A stretch of DNA of 64,000 nucleotides. Origin: Opitutaceae bacterium (GTDB taxonomy: Bacteria > Verrucomicrobiota > Verrucomicrobiia > Opitutales > Opitutaceae). Made by a program: the position numbers and the translations under genes. Shown one piece after another: positions 1 to 8,532 of this stretch (the first letter of the stretch is position 1; every line of letters begins with the position of its first letter). A model generated the notes under the pieces. The model was not told the DNA's origin. It ran no database searches and worked only from the letters and a program-made list of their open reading frames with translations. The DNA lies in contig JACSRI010000126.1 of the NCBI GenBank assembly GCA_014879845.1, positions 62,001-126,000 on the forward strand, written 5' to 3'.

Positions 1-125
1 GCCAGGGCGAGGGCCGGATCAGCGTGGCGGAGTTTTCGCAGTGGGGCGATACGATCCCCTGGGAAACGCTGACCTCGGTGACCAAGCGCGTGGCCCGCAT
101 CTATCGCACGGGCCTCGGCCTGTAG
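1..125 (+). CDS. C-terminal end of an unidentified protein (truncated by window edge)
   Basis: An open frame enters from the left edge and ends at TAG 123-125. The visible 40 residues end in [14 protein letters not shown]. Codon use is strongly G/C at third positions, like the genes that follow, so this is very probably the real end of a gene lying mostly outside the window. I do not recognise the family from this tail. It is followed at 158 bases by DAHP synthase on the same strand, so the two could share a transcript. Confidence 0.6.
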   Translation, partial: QGEGRISVAEFSQWGDTIPWETLTSVTKRVARIYRTGLGL

Positions 126-283
126 GACGGGGGCGCGCTCCGGGCGAGCCGAGGTCTTCGGTCGATGGTCGCAGCGGAGATCGAAAAACCCGTCCCACGG
201 TCGGCGGCTTGCCGGCGGGGCGCCGAAAATCGCGCTCGTCGGCGGCCCGATCCACCGGGTAGATTGCCGGTTTTTCCTCCTCC

Positions 284-1318
284 ATGATCATCCCGAAAGG
301 CCCTCGCCTCACGCCCGAGCAGTTGCAGGAAGTCACCTCGATCGTCGAGGAGTTCGGCTGCCGCATCCAGACGATCATCGGCACGACACGCAGCGTCTAC
401 GCGATCCTCGGCGACGAGCGCAGCGAGACGATGCGCGGGCGCATCGAGGGCCTGCCCTACATCGACCGCATCGATTCGATCCAGTCGTCCTTCAAGCTCA
501 TGGACGTGCGCTCGGATCTTGCGTCGCATGAGATCCGGATCGGCGGGATCGGGGTCCGGAAGCAACTCCTCGTCATCGCGGGCCAGTGTACGATCGATCC
601 CAAGAATCCGAACATCTTCATCGAGACCGCGCACGCGGTGAAGGAGGCGGGCGCACACGTCCTGCGCGGCGGCGTGTGGAAGCCGCGCACCAATCCGTAT
701 TCATTCCAAGGCGACAATCGCTCCATGGAGATCCTGCTCGAGGCCTCGCGTCAGACGGGCCTGCCGGTCAACACCGAGGTGATGGATGAGCAGCACCTTC
801 AGATCGCGCTGCAGGCCGGCGTGCAGATGATCCAGATCGGCACGCGCAACGCCCTGAACTACTCGCTCCTGCGCCAGATCGGCGCCGCCATCGCGGGTCG
901 TCCGACCATCGTGCTGCTCAAGCGCAGCCGCCACATGGGGCCGATCGACGAGTTCATCTCGGCCGCGGAATACATCGTCAACTTCGGCAATCCCAACGTG
1001 ATGCTCTGCCCGCGCGGCACGATGCCCACGCTCGAGGGATACCGCAGCCATCCCGATGAGTCGATCACCCCGCTGCTCAAGGAGCGCACGTGGGCGCCGG
1101 TCATCGTCGACCCCTCACATTCCGTCGGCAAGGCCACCTACGTCGAGGCCTGCTCGCTCGCCTCGATCGCCTACGGAGCCGACGGCCTCTGCATCGAGGC
1201 TCACGTCAATCCCGCCAAGGGCATCGGCGACGACCCCAAGCAATCCGTCACACCCGAGACGCTCCGCCGCATCATCGAGCGCGCCCACGCGATCTGGGCC
1301 CTGACCCGGTCGCGGTAG
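284..1318 (+). CDS. aroF: 3-deoxy-7-phosphoheptulonate synthase (DAHP synthase, type I-beta)
   Basis: This enzyme condenses phosphoenolpyruvate with erythrose 4-phosphate, the first step of the shikimate pathway, in the cytoplasm. The 344-residue length fits the AroF/AroG type I-beta family, which has an N-terminal ferredoxin-like (ACT-related) domain (about residues 1-70) before a (beta/alpha)8 barrel. The metal-ligand cysteine lies in AGQCTIDP (C102); most relatives have AGPC here. The KPRTNPYSFQG motif (from K133) binds PEP, and a second metal or phosphate motif reads VDPSHSVG near residue 273. The N-terminal domain in this class is the usual site of feedback inhibition, so allosteric control is likely but not visible. 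A small FmdB-like gene follows 69 bases downstream. The symbol refers to the family; aroG or aroA(G) would be equivalent. Confidence 0.93.
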   Translation: MIIPKGPRLTPEQLQEVTSIVEEFGCRIQTIIGTTRSVYAILGDERSETMRGRIEGLPYIDRIDSIQSSFKLMDVRSDLASHEIRIGGIGVRKQLLVIAGQCTIDPKNPNIFIETAHAVKEAGAHVLRGGVWKPRTNPYSFQGDNRSMEILLEASRQTGLPVNTEVMDEQHLQIALQAGVQMIQIGTRNALNYSLLRQIGAAIAGRPTIVLLKRSRHMGPIDEFISAAEYIVNFGNPNVMLCPRGTMPTLEGYRSHPDESITPLLKERTWAPVIVDPSHSVGKATYVEACSLASIAYGADGLCIEAHVNPAKGIGDDPKQSVTPETLRRIIERAHAIWALTRSR

Positions 1319-1387
1319 TGTCCATCCCGCACTTGCCAGACGCCCGCGGGGTTCTTAGCTGGGGAGTTCGAACGACATTCCATCGCG

Positions 1388-1948
1388 ATGCCGATCTACG
1401 AATACTACTGCCCGGACAACAACCGGATCTACCAGTTCTTCGCGAAAACCCTGGCCCAGGGTGAGACCATCCCGAAGTGCCCGGACAACCCGGCCTTCAA
1501 GATGGTGAAGTTGGTCTCGGGCTTTGCCATCGGCGGCGCCACGAAGAAGTCCGGCGGCGATGCGCCCACAGCCGGCCCGGGCGACGACGCCGGCGGAGGC
1601 CCTGCGGGTCCGGGTGCTCCCGGCGGAGATGCCGGGGCGCCTGACGATCCGCGCATGGAGGCGGCGTTTTCCCAGCTCGAGCGCGAGATGGAATCGATCG
1701 ACGAGAACGACCCGCGTGCGATGGGTCGCATGATGCGCCGCATGTCCGAACTGACCGGCGAGAAGCTCGACGGCGAGATGGAGGAGATGGTGCGCAAACT
1801 CGAGGAGGGTGAGGACCCGGAAAAGCTCGAGGAGCAGTTCGGCGACATGATGGGCGAGGGCGGGCCCGACGACGAAATGGGCGGCATGGGTGGCTTCGGC
1901 GGCGGCCGCAGTGCCCCCACGCGCGACCCGCATCTCTACGACTACTGA
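1388..1948 (+). CDS. FmdB-like protein with degenerate zinc ribbon and acidic tail
   Basis: The first 50 residues match the FmdB/YgiT-like putative regulatory domain, which opens MPIYEY and normally holds two CxxC zinc knuckles. Here each knuckle keeps only one cysteine (C8 in YYCPDNN and C31 in PKCPDNP), with asparagine where the partner should be, so a classical ribbon cannot form. After a Gly/Pro/Ala-rich linker (about 55-95), residues 96-165 form a charged, probably helical stretch rich in Glu, Asp and Met. A Gly/Met-rich end follows. The start ATG gives the family's conserved opening. It probably sits on the DAHP synthase transcript. The function is unknown; regulation or protein binding is only a guess from the family name. 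Confidence 0.75.
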   Translation: MPIYEYYCPDNNRIYQFFAKTLAQGETIPKCPDNPAFKMVKLVSGFAIGGATKKSGGDAPTAGPGDDAGGGPAGPGAPGGDAGAPDDPRMEAAFSQLEREMESIDENDPRAMGRMMRRMSELTGEKLDGEMEEMVRKLEEGEDPEKLEEQFGDMMGEGGPDDEMGGMGGFGGGRSAPTRDPHLYDY

Positions 1949-2407
1949 GCGGCCGGCCGGCAACGCGCCGGTTCTGAGGCGTGTTTTCAAACCTCAGTTC
2001 GCCAATGAAGGGCAGTGCTCTGGGTGATCCTGTCCATGGAGGAGGCGGCGGTGTTGAACTGGGCGATGCCGGTTCGGACCTGGCCGGTTGCGGTCGCACG
2101 GTGCGCATGCTTCAGGACGGTTTCGGCATGGATCGTCCGCTCGAGTCGGCGGGCGGGGCTCCTCTCGGTGCGATTCTGACGCGTGAAGTCTCGCCGACGC
2201 GCCGTGGCAGATGCCTCGTCCGGGGATGGACCGCGTGGGGACACGCAGGACTCAGCGCGCCCCGGCGCCGAATGTCCGATGCGCTGGTGTTCGGGCGGTC
2301 GTCGGACGGGAGATCAATGGGTGCCCAGACCTGGCCAGCATCTGCGCAGGGTGGAAACCTTGAGGGTCGCGCCTGCGCTCCGATATATACCGTGGCGTAT
2401 TTCTCCT
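1949..2407. other. Intergenic stretch, no recognisable gene
   Basis: These 459 bases lie between the FmdB-like gene and the kinase-like gene. Open frames cross the stretch on both strands, but their translations are rich in Arg, Gly and Pro and lack the third-position bias of the neighbours. A 6-base dyad (CTGAGG ... CCTCAG) lies near 1975-2000 without a T run. I see no RNA gene or clear promoter. Confidence 0.5.
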
Positions 2408-3406
2408 ATGGTGCCATCCCTCCTCCCTGCCGCGGTCGATGCGGATGCCAGCCCGGATTCCCTTTCGCGACTGGGCGCCGAGACCGAGGTTCTTTCCATC
2501 CCACCGCTCAGCGAATCCGACGAGACGCTGCTCGACGCGCATAGTCTGCTCAATGGCCTCAACGCCCTGGTGGGTGAACTCGGGCTGCTGGCGGGCACCC
2601 TGGGGCGGGACGAGTCGGTGTTTCAAGCCGCGTTCGACGTCTGCGACCGGATGGTGCGCTGCCTGCGGGAACGTGCCGAGTGCGTGGTCGAGGCCGAGCG
2701 TTTCGATGCGTACCGGAACACGATCCTGACGACCATCGAGATCGAGTCGAGGCGCCCCTTGGCGCCCGCGGCGGCGGTCGAGGCTGCGCGGTCGATCGCG
2801 ACCATCCGGCAGGTGCTCGAGGTGCTCAAGTTGCGTTCGGCGGAGTATCTCGCGCATGCACGCGCGCCCGGCCTGTGGGTGCGACTGCCCGCCAGTGTGC
2901 TGCGCGAGCAACTGGCGGAGTTCTTCCGGGTGGTCGAGTCCCGCGCCCGAGGCCGGTACGGCATCGTCTTCGATCAGGCTCTCCAAGGGGCGCGCGACTA
3001 CTTCGTCGACCTGCGTTTCGGCCGCGACGGCGGGACGCTCGCGCTCCCGGACGCGCTTCGAGACGTGGCACGCGACTTGGCGGCCAATGCCCGAAAGTTC
3101 ACGGCTCCCGGTGGAACGATCACCGTGGAGTTCTCCAATCGGGGCGGCGGTGTCACTCTGGTCGTCGCGGATACCGGCCGGGGCATTCCTGCCGGCGACA
3201 TCCCCGGCGTGGTCCATTTCGGCGCGCGCGGGGCGAATGTGTTCGATGTGGCCGCCTTGGGCGGCGGCTTCGGGCTGACCAAGGCCTTCCTTACGACCAA
3301 GCGCTTCGGAGGCCGGTTCTGGATCGCCTCCCGACTCGGGGTCGGCACGTGTGTCCGGATCAAGATACCGGAGAACATGCCGCGGGTGGAATCCGCGAAC
3401 GCGTAA
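2408..3406 (+). CDS. Soluble histidine-kinase-like ATPase (HATPase_c), no sensor domain
   Basis: The C-terminal half (about residues 210-320) is a GHKL ATPase fold. Its N box has N227 in AANARKFT, its G1 box is ADTGRGIP (254-261), and its G2 box is GGGFGLTKAF (285-294). The N-terminal half is helical and carries DAHSLLNGLN with H45, which resembles a dimerisation and phosphotransfer helix of Spo0B/HisKA type. No membrane segment or PAS/GAF domain is seen. The start at 2408 is chosen because upstream in-frame sequence is Arg/Gly-rich and unlike protein. It is therefore a cytoplasmic kinase or phosphotransfer protein. No response regulator adjoins it, so partner and signal are unknown. Confidence 0.75.
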   Translation: MVPSLLPAAVDADASPDSLSRLGAETEVLSIPPLSESDETLLDAHSLLNGLNALVGELGLLAGTLGRDESVFQAAFDVCDRMVRCLRERAECVVEAERFDAYRNTILTTIEIESRRPLAPAAAVEAARSIATIRQVLEVLKLRSAEYLAHARAPGLWVRLPASVLREQLAEFFRVVESRARGRYGIVFDQALQGARDYFVDLRFGRDGGTLALPDALRDVARDLAANARKFTAPGGTITVEFSNRGGGVTLVVADTGRGIPAGDIPGVVHFGARGANVFDVAALGGGFGLTKAFLTTKRFGGRFWIASRLGVGTCVRIKIPENMPRVESANA

Positions 3407-4193
3407 GACCCGGCCGCCGGCAGAAGACCTCGTCGAGCGACTTGCGCGCGTGGATACGCGTGACGGGAAAGCCGCGCCCGTGTCGATGACTGCTCGGGCG
3501 ATCACGATGCTCCGGTGAACGCATGCGTGGAGGATGAAAGCCTTCACGACTTACGCGACCACGGATGCGGCGACGGTGAGGACGCGCGCGGGGCCGGCGA
3601 TCCTGGCGGCGACGTGCGCGGCGAGTCCCGCGCCGTGGCGGCGGCGGTGTCGGCGAAGGGAGCGCCGCGTTCGGCAGATGCGCCGGTGGCGGCGGCAGCG
3701 GCGATCAACGCGCGGTATCCGCCAGGTGCGTCGCGGCCTGTGGTGCACCTGGCGCCGACCGCGGCGGAGACGTCGCCGACTCTGCCGAAATCGTCGACGG
3801 TTTCGCCGAATCGCGCGGAAGCATGACGCAATGCGCTAACCTGCGCGACTTGCGTTGATCGTGGCGGGCGCGGCCACGCCGGCGCGACCTCAGGACTCGG
3901 TTGTCGGGCAGCGCGATGAGCGGCGCATGTCATCCAGCGACAGTTCCGCCGGAGGTGAAGGACGACCATGTGGAGTCCGGAGTGTCGCTCGCTGACTCGC
4001 GTTTCGAGCGGAGTGTGTGGGTGACTCCGGGGGCGAGGTGTGGTGACGATGAGGCCGGGCTACAGCGGCTTCAGAAATGTCGTAGCCGGTTCTGGCATGC
4101 AAAAAGAGAGCAAATTCCTCGAGGGCGGAGATCCGCCCGTCGTCGGGCTCTTTCCCCTTTGCTTTCCGTGGGGCCGGCCATTCGCTTGCCGGG
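3407..4193. other. Long gene-free stretch with possible decayed reading frame
   Basis: These 787 bases separate the kinase-like gene from the inositol-monophosphatase-family gene. Apart from the coding-like remnant described at 3534-3835, I see no credible gene, RNA or repeat. The rest has mixed base use at third positions in all frames. The last 100 bases before 4194 should hold the promoter of the phosphatase gene, but no confident box is visible. Confidence 0.5.
3534..3835 (-). pseudogene. Possible remnant of a coding frame, broken by one frameshift
   Basis: Third positions are almost all C (read on the minus strand), but the favoured phase changes near 3640. Reading the minus strand from about 3835, one frame gives a sensible alanine-rich peptide that includes FGETVDDFGRVGDVSAAVGA. 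Restoring one base in the GCC-repeat run near 3640 continues it as TGAGLAAHVAARIAGPARVL, ending at TAA 3551-3553. The plus strand also gives a fair peptide beginning MKAFTTYATTDAATV at 3534, so strand is uncertain. I do not recognise a family. It may be a decayed gene, or chance structure in GC-rich DNA. Confidence 0.25.
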
Positions 4194-5027
4194 ATGAGTC
4201 AGCTCAGTCCCGGTCCGAGTATTTCCGACGCGATCGCGCGGCGCATGTCCGCCGGCCTCATGACCGTGCGCGCCCGCACGGCCTACATGCACCAGCATTT
4301 CGGCAAGGCCGAATCGATGTGGAAGCACGATGGCACGCGTGTGACAGCCGTTGATCTGGCGATCTCGAAGACGGTGTTCGAGGAGCTGCGGAAGAAGTTT
4401 CCCGAGGACCAGTACTTCAGCGAGGAAACTGAGCCGGGCGGGGCGCCGATTCCGCTGACGTCGGAGTTTGCCTGGATCATCGATCCGGTGGATGGGACCA
4501 ACAACTACGCTCTCGGTGTGCCGATGTGCGCGATCTCGCTGGCGCTGCTCCAGCGCGGCGTGCCGGTGTGCGGTTTCATCTACGATCTCGGCACGCGTTC
4601 GCTCCTGCACGGCGGCCCGGGCATCGGCCTGTTCGCCGATGGCGCACCGATCGCCCGCCATCCCGCGCCGACCGGGGACACGAAGATCGTGGCCATGCAC
4701 AGCCCGATCGATGCGCGCCACATGCCGGTGGTGAACGCCGTGCTCGAGACCTACAAGCTGCGCGCCTACGGCAGCGGCGCCCTGCACCTCGCGTATGTCG
4801 CGCTCGGCCGCATCGACGCGTGTCTGGACTTCACCGTGCGCGTCTGGGATATCGCGGCGGCCGCGGCGTTCTGTGCGGTGACCGATGTGGAGACGTGGTT
4901 CTTCCAGGGCGACGTCTTCCCGCTGCGGGCCTTCGACCTGCACATGAAACCGATCCGCTACTTGGCGGCCCCGGCGGAGGCGATGGCGGAGCTGCGCGGG
5001 ACGCTCGCGGGCAGGCTGGTGGATTGA
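4194..5027 (+). CDS. Inositol monophosphatase family protein (HisN/SuhB-like)
   Basis: This is a Mg2+-dependent phosphatase of the IMPase/FIG superfamily. The metal-binding residues are visible: E77-E78 in FSEETE, the core IDPVDGTNNY (D97, D100, T102), and a C-terminal VWDIAAAAAF motif supplying the third aspartate. The length (277 residues) is normal. Members dephosphorylate inositol-1-phosphate, histidinol phosphate, 3',5'-bisphosphoadenosine or fructose-1,6-bisphosphate, and the motifs alone do not choose between them. No histidine or inositol gene is nearby. It converges on the TonB-domain gene with 33 bases between stops. Confidence 0.88.
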   Translation: MSQLSPGPSISDAIARRMSAGLMTVRARTAYMHQHFGKAESMWKHDGTRVTAVDLAISKTVFEELRKKFPEDQYFSEETEPGGAPIPLTSEFAWIIDPVDGTNNYALGVPMCAISLALLQRGVPVCGFIYDLGTRSLLHGGPGIGLFADGAPIARHPAPTGDTKIVAMHSPIDARHMPVVNAVLETYKLRAYGSGALHLAYVALGRIDACLDFTVRVWDIAAAAAFCAVTDVETWFFQGDVFPLRAFDLHMKPIRYLAAPAEAMAELRGTLAGRLVD

Positions 5028-5060
5028 CCCGCCCGCCGCGCCCCTGCGAAACGGCGCCGA

Positions 5061-5396
5061 CTAGACGCTGACGCGGAGAGGAATCGAGACCTTCGCTTTC
5101 ACGGGCACGCCGTTCTGCGTGGACGGCTTGAACTTCCACTTCCTCACGGCCTGCTTGATCGGTTCCTCGATTCCGGCGTGCGAGACCTTGGTGATGTCGA
5201 CGTCGGTGACCTTGCCCTTTTCGTCGATGTGAATCGTGATGACCGCGAGGGCCTCGACTCCCTTGAACTCGAGCGGAAGCTCGGGCGGCGGCGTGAGCAG
5301 CGCCTCGGGTTTGGTCTGGGCGCCGTCATCGGCTGGCGCAAGGCTGGCGAGTCCCAGGATAGTCGTGGCGAGTAGGATGATGCGAATGTGCCTCAT
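5061..5396 (-). CDS. Small exported TonB C-terminal domain protein
   Basis: The 111-residue protein begins with a signal peptide (basic MRHIR, then a hydrophobic core to about residue 21, with cleavage near LAPA-DD). The rest is a TonB C-terminal domain: PPPELPLEFKG opens it, and it contains IHIDEKGKVTDVDI and AVRKWKFKPSTQNG. The transmembrane anchor and Pro-rich spacer of true TonB are missing. It is therefore probably a free periplasmic TonB_C domain rather than an energy transducer for a receptor. No ExbB/ExbD or TonB-dependent receptor is nearby. The role is unknown. Confidence 0.82.
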   Translation of the reverse strand: MRHIRIILLATTILGLASLAPADDGAQTKPEALLTPPPELPLEFKGVEALAVITIHIDEKGKVTDVDITKVSHAGIEEPIKQAVRKWKFKPSTQNGVPVKAKVSIPLRVSV

Positions 5397-5744
5397 GGCG
5401 CACCCACTATCGGACGCGGGACGGCGGACCTTGCGCCTGTGTCGCCGAATTCACACTACAAGACGCGGCCAGAAAGCCCTGTCATTCCGGCGGAACCGAT
5501 GACTCGTGCGCGTGGATGGTGCGGGACCTATTCACAGCGTCCATGGACGGCGGTTTGTCGTGAACAGCACTCATGGCTGCATCGCAAACCGCGGCAGCCG
5601 CAGCGCCTCGCATGAATGTTCCGCATGGAAGGGAATCCCGCCGCGCGGCCGGATCGGTCGATAAGATCAACGAAGCAGGGCATGCGCGCGGCTTCATTCG
5701 TCCGGTCGTGGGCGATCCTGCACCCACGCCAGCCGGCGGGTGCT
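5397..5744. other. Intergenic stretch upstream of the TonB-domain gene
   Basis: These 348 bases hold the 3' side of the creatininase gene and the 5' side of the TonB-domain gene, both on the minus strand. I find no protein-like frame independent of the neighbours, no clear hairpin with a T run, and no repeat shared with other parts of the window. Confidence 0.45.
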
Positions 5745-6536
5745 TCAGGCGCGGACTTTCTCCGCGAGCTTCAGGATCTGGTCGGCCAGGGCGCGACCGC
5801 CGGCGGCCAGCCACGAGCGACCGTCGGCGACCGTCGCGGCCGTGGCGTCGCCGATCACGCCCGTGCGCGAGAGGTCGGTCGTCTGCCATCCGTAGATGGA
5901 CGGGGCATCGATCGGCCCCACGCTTTCCGTCGCCGCGGATCGCGGTGGAAATTCGCAGACCGCGTGCTCCATCGACACGAGGTCCGGCGCGACGGCGAGC
6001 ATGAGCGCCGTCTCGAACTGGCCGGCGTGGATGCCCTGGGCCGCCTCGTGCGGTGGAAGGGGCGCCTTCCAGCCGAAGGAGAGCATGCCGGCGTTGATGC
6101 CGACCGCGGCCTGGATCTCGCGCAGCGTCGACACGAGCACCGGGCTGTTGCCGCCGTGGGTGTTCAGCACGGCGAGGGTGCGGAAGCCGAGGGCGGCGAG
6201 CTGGCGTGCGGTGGCCCTGAGCAGGCGGTGCAGGGTGCGCGCCGAGAGCGTGATCGTGCCGGGGAAGTTGCCGTGCTCGTTGCTCTTGCCGTAGGTGATC
6301 GGCGGGCCCACGTAGATCGGTGCGGCGGGCGGAAGGTGCTGCAGCGCCGAGGCGAGCCAGGCTTGACCGAGGATCGAGTCAACACCGACGGGCAGGTGAG
6401 GGCCGTGCTGCTCGATCGACCCGGTGGGGATGATGACGATGGCGGAGCCCTTTCCCGGCAGCCCCTCGATCTGCGCGCGCGTCATCGCCGGCAGGTAGCG
6501 CGTGCGAAATGCCTGGGGATGGCGTGCCGGTGTCAC
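5745..6536 (-). CDS. Creatininase/creatinine amidohydrolase family protein
   Basis: The 263-residue protein carries all hallmark motifs of the metal-dependent creatininase superfamily: GSIEQHGPHLPVGVD (E42, H44, D53), HGNFPGT (from H88), NTHGGN (H127) and HAGQFETA (H170, E175). The family includes creatinine amidohydrolase, formamidopyrimidine deformylases and MftE-type peptidases, so the exact substrate cannot be read from motifs. The start is GTG, overlapping the stop of the upstream gene as GTGA, so the two are translationally coupled. The upstream partner is a homologue without the metal ligands. A peptide importer operon lies just upstream, but the link is only positional. Confidence 0.88.
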   Translation of the reverse strand: MTPARHPQAFRTRYLPAMTRAQIEGLPGKGSAIVIIPTGSIEQHGPHLPVGVDSILGQAWLASALQHLPPAAPIYVGPPITYGKSNEHGNFPGTITLSARTLHRLLRATARQLAALGFRTLAVLNTHGGNSPVLVSTLREIQAAVGINAGMLSFGWKAPLPPHEAAQGIHAGQFETALMLAVAPDLVSMEHAVCEFPPRSAATESVGPIDAPSIYGWQTTDLSRTGVIGDATAATVADGRSWLAAGGRALADQILKLAEKVRA

Positions 6537-7381
6537 GACGAGGGCCTCCTCGTCGTGCGGCTCTCCTTCGTGCGCCGGGTCCGCTTGGCGCTGGGCCCGG
6601 TGGATGTGCGCGCGCGGGTCGCGGGCTCTCGTGGAGCGAGGCCGGGCAGGCCGTCGATCTCGGCGAGAAGGCGGGCGAGGCGGGCGCCCGCGTTAGCGAG
6701 GGTGGTCCAGCCTTCGGTAACCGCAGCGTCCAGGGACTTGGTCCAGGTCAGCGGCGGTGGCTGGCGGTGGTCGCCGGGACGAAAGTCGATCAACCGGCTG
6801 TCACCGCGCGGCACATCGTCCGAGGGCGCACGGCGGGTCAACGCGCAGGCCGCCGCCTGCACGGCGGCGCGGACCGACGAGCGCGTCGGGTGAAGGTCCA
6901 GCCCGAGTGCGGCCAGGTGCACGACGTAGGTCCGCAGGCCGAGGTCGACGCGAAGGTCGCACGCGCACAGCTTGGCCAGCTCCTCGTTCCACGGGCTGGT
7001 GTTGAAGAGCACGAGGCGCGACGAGCCGGAGGCGAGGACCGATGCGGCGATCTCGCGGACGAGGTCGAGCGCGGTTTCGAAATCGATGCCGAAGAACGTG
7101 TGAGGATACGGCCCGAGGACAAAACGCAACGGCGGCAGGACGAGGGTGGACGCCGCGCGGTCCGGGTCGGAGGCGAACATCGCGCGCAGCACGCCGCAGC
7201 CGAGCGTCTCCTCCAGGTCGAGTGATCGCCCCAGTCCCCAGTCGGCAAACCCGAAGATGGGCAGCACCACGAGCGGCCGCCTTGCTTTCGGGAGCGTGGC
7301 GAAGTGTGTCCATGGCCGGCTCGACCAAAGGACGGAGTCGGGCAGGTCGGCGAGGAGCGAGGTGGGCGACGCGGTGCTCAT
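6533..7381 (-). CDS. Creatininase-like protein lacking the metal ligands (probable pseudoenzyme)
   Basis: Order and spacing of secondary structure follow the creatininase fold of its downstream neighbour, but each catalytic motif is altered. FGFADWGLGRSLDLEE stands where GSIEQHGPHLPVGVD is expected. PYPHTFFGI replaces HGNFPGT, NTSPWN replaces NTHGGN, and no HAGxxET segment is seen. The C-terminal helix region (AVTEGWTTLANAGARLARLL) aligns well with that of the active-looking partner. The last 30 residues are a basic Arg/Thr/Ser tail. The ATG at 7381 is preferred to one three codons earlier. It overlaps the next gene by 4 bases, suggesting a hetero-oligomer with a catalytic and a non-catalytic subunit. 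Confidence 0.72.
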   Translation of the reverse strand: MSTASPTSLLADLPDSVLWSSRPWTHFATLPKARRPLVVLPIFGFADWGLGRSLDLEETLGCGVLRAMFASDPDRAASTLVLPPLRFVLGPYPHTFFGIDFETALDLVREIAASVLASGSSRLVLFNTSPWNEELAKLCACDLRVDLGLRTYVVHLAALGLDLHPTRSSVRAAVQAAACALTRRAPSDDVPRGDSRLIDFRPGDHRQPPPLTWTKSLDAAVTEGWTTLANAGARLARLLAEIDGLPGLAPREPATRARTSTGPSAKRTRRTKESRTTRRPSS

Positions 7382-7450
7382 GCGGGGCAAGCGGTCCGAG
7401 TTGAACCGCAGTGGGCACCGAGGGCACGGAGAAACGATGAGGACTGTGAA

Positions 7451-7537
7451 CCGAGGACAGTGGACGGAGGACGGCTGAACGGGGCCCTATGGAAACATTG
7501 CGTTCTCAGCCGGTGCCCGCCGTCCTCTGTCCACCGG
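7451..7537. repeat. Imperfect inverted repeat of intergenic type
   Basis: Between the ABC importer operon and the creatininase pair, the block containing GGACAGTGGACGGAGGAC (left) recurs inverted and imperfect on the right as GTCCTCTGTCC. The right arm runs close to the stop codon of the ATPase gene. The shape resembles the other dispersed palindromes in this window. Confidence 0.4.
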
Positions 7538-7548
7538 TCCCGGCTCGG

Positions 7549-8532
7549 CTATAGGTCGAAATGGCAGGCCACCTCGTGGCCCGGGCCGGCCGGCCGGAGC
7601 TGGGGGACCTCGACGCGGCAGCGGTCCTGCACATGCGGGCAGCGCGTGTGGAAGGGGCAGCCCGACGGCGGGTTGATCGGCGAGGGCACGTCGCCGGTGA
7701 GAACGATGCGCTCGCGTTCGCGACGGGGATTGGGCTCGGGGATGGCCGAGATGAGCGCGCGCGTATACGGATGTCGGGCGTTCCGATACAACTCGTCGGC
7801 GCCGGCCAGTTCGACGATGCGGCCGAGATACATCACGGCGATGCGGTCGCTGATGTGTTTCACGACCGCGAGATTGTGCGCGATGAAGACGTAGGTCAGC
7901 CCGAGGTCGCGCTGCAGGTCGAGCAGGAGGTTGAGCACCTGGGACTGGATCGAGACGTCGAGCGCCGAGACCGGCTCGTCGCATATGATCAGCTTCGGGT
8001 TGAGGGCGAGTGCGCGCGCGATGCCGATGCGTTGACGCTGTCCGCCGGAAAACTCGAAGGGGAAGCGGTCGTAGGACGCCGCGGGCAGGCCGACCTTGTC
8101 GAGCAGCGCGAGCGCCTTCTTCTTGCGCTCCTCGCGGTCGCCTTGACGATGGATGACAAACGGCTCCTCGAGGATCTGCCCGACGGAGTGGCGCGCGTTG
8201 AGCGACTCCACCGGGTCCTGGAAAATCATCTGGATGTGGCGCCGGTGGGGCTTGAGCTGGCGGCAGCCCATGGGGGCGAGATTGAATCCCTCGAAGTGGA
8301 TCGCTCCCTCGGTCGGCTCGAGGAGGCGCACCACGCACTTGCCCAGCGTGGATTTGCCGCAGCCGGACTCGCCCACGAGCCCAACGGTCTCGCCGTGATG
8401 CACGGTCAGGTCGACACCGTCGACCGCGCGACAAAGCTTCGGACGCTTGAAGAGCATGCCCTGGCGAATCGGGAAGTGCATCTTCAGGCCGCGGATCTGG
8501 AGCAGCGGCGGCGTGGAGTCGGGCGGTGTCAT
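7549..8532 (-). CDS. oppF: Peptide ABC transporter ATP-binding protein (OppF/DppF type)
   Basis: This is one of two ATPases energising uptake of oligopeptides across the inner membrane. Walker A is GESGCGKST (54-62), the signature is [14 protein letters not shown], and Walker B is [12 protein letters not shown]. The C-terminal oligopeptide/dipeptide extension ends with [14 protein letters not shown], the cysteine-rich segment typical of OppF/DppF. The length of 327 is standard. It overlaps the preceding ATPase gene by 4 bases (ATGA) and is the last gene of the five-gene importer operon. The symbol is by family; dppF or the second half of yejF would be equally fair. Confidence 0.9.
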   Translation of the reverse strand: MTPPDSTPPLLQIRGLKMHFPIRQGMLFKRPKLCRAVDGVDLTVHHGETVGLVGESGCGKSTLGKCVVRLLEPTEGAIHFEGFNLAPMGCRQLKPHRRHIQMIFQDPVESLNARHSVGQILEEPFVIHRQGDREERKKKALALLDKVGLPAASYDRFPFEFSGGQRQRIGIARALALNPKLIICDEPVSALDVSIQSQVLNLLLDLQRDLGLTYVFIAHNLAVVKHISDRIAVMYLGRIVELAGADELYRNARHPYTRALISAIPEPNPRRERERIVLTGDVPSPINPPSGCPFHTRCPHVQDRCRVEVPQLRPAGPGHEVACHFDL

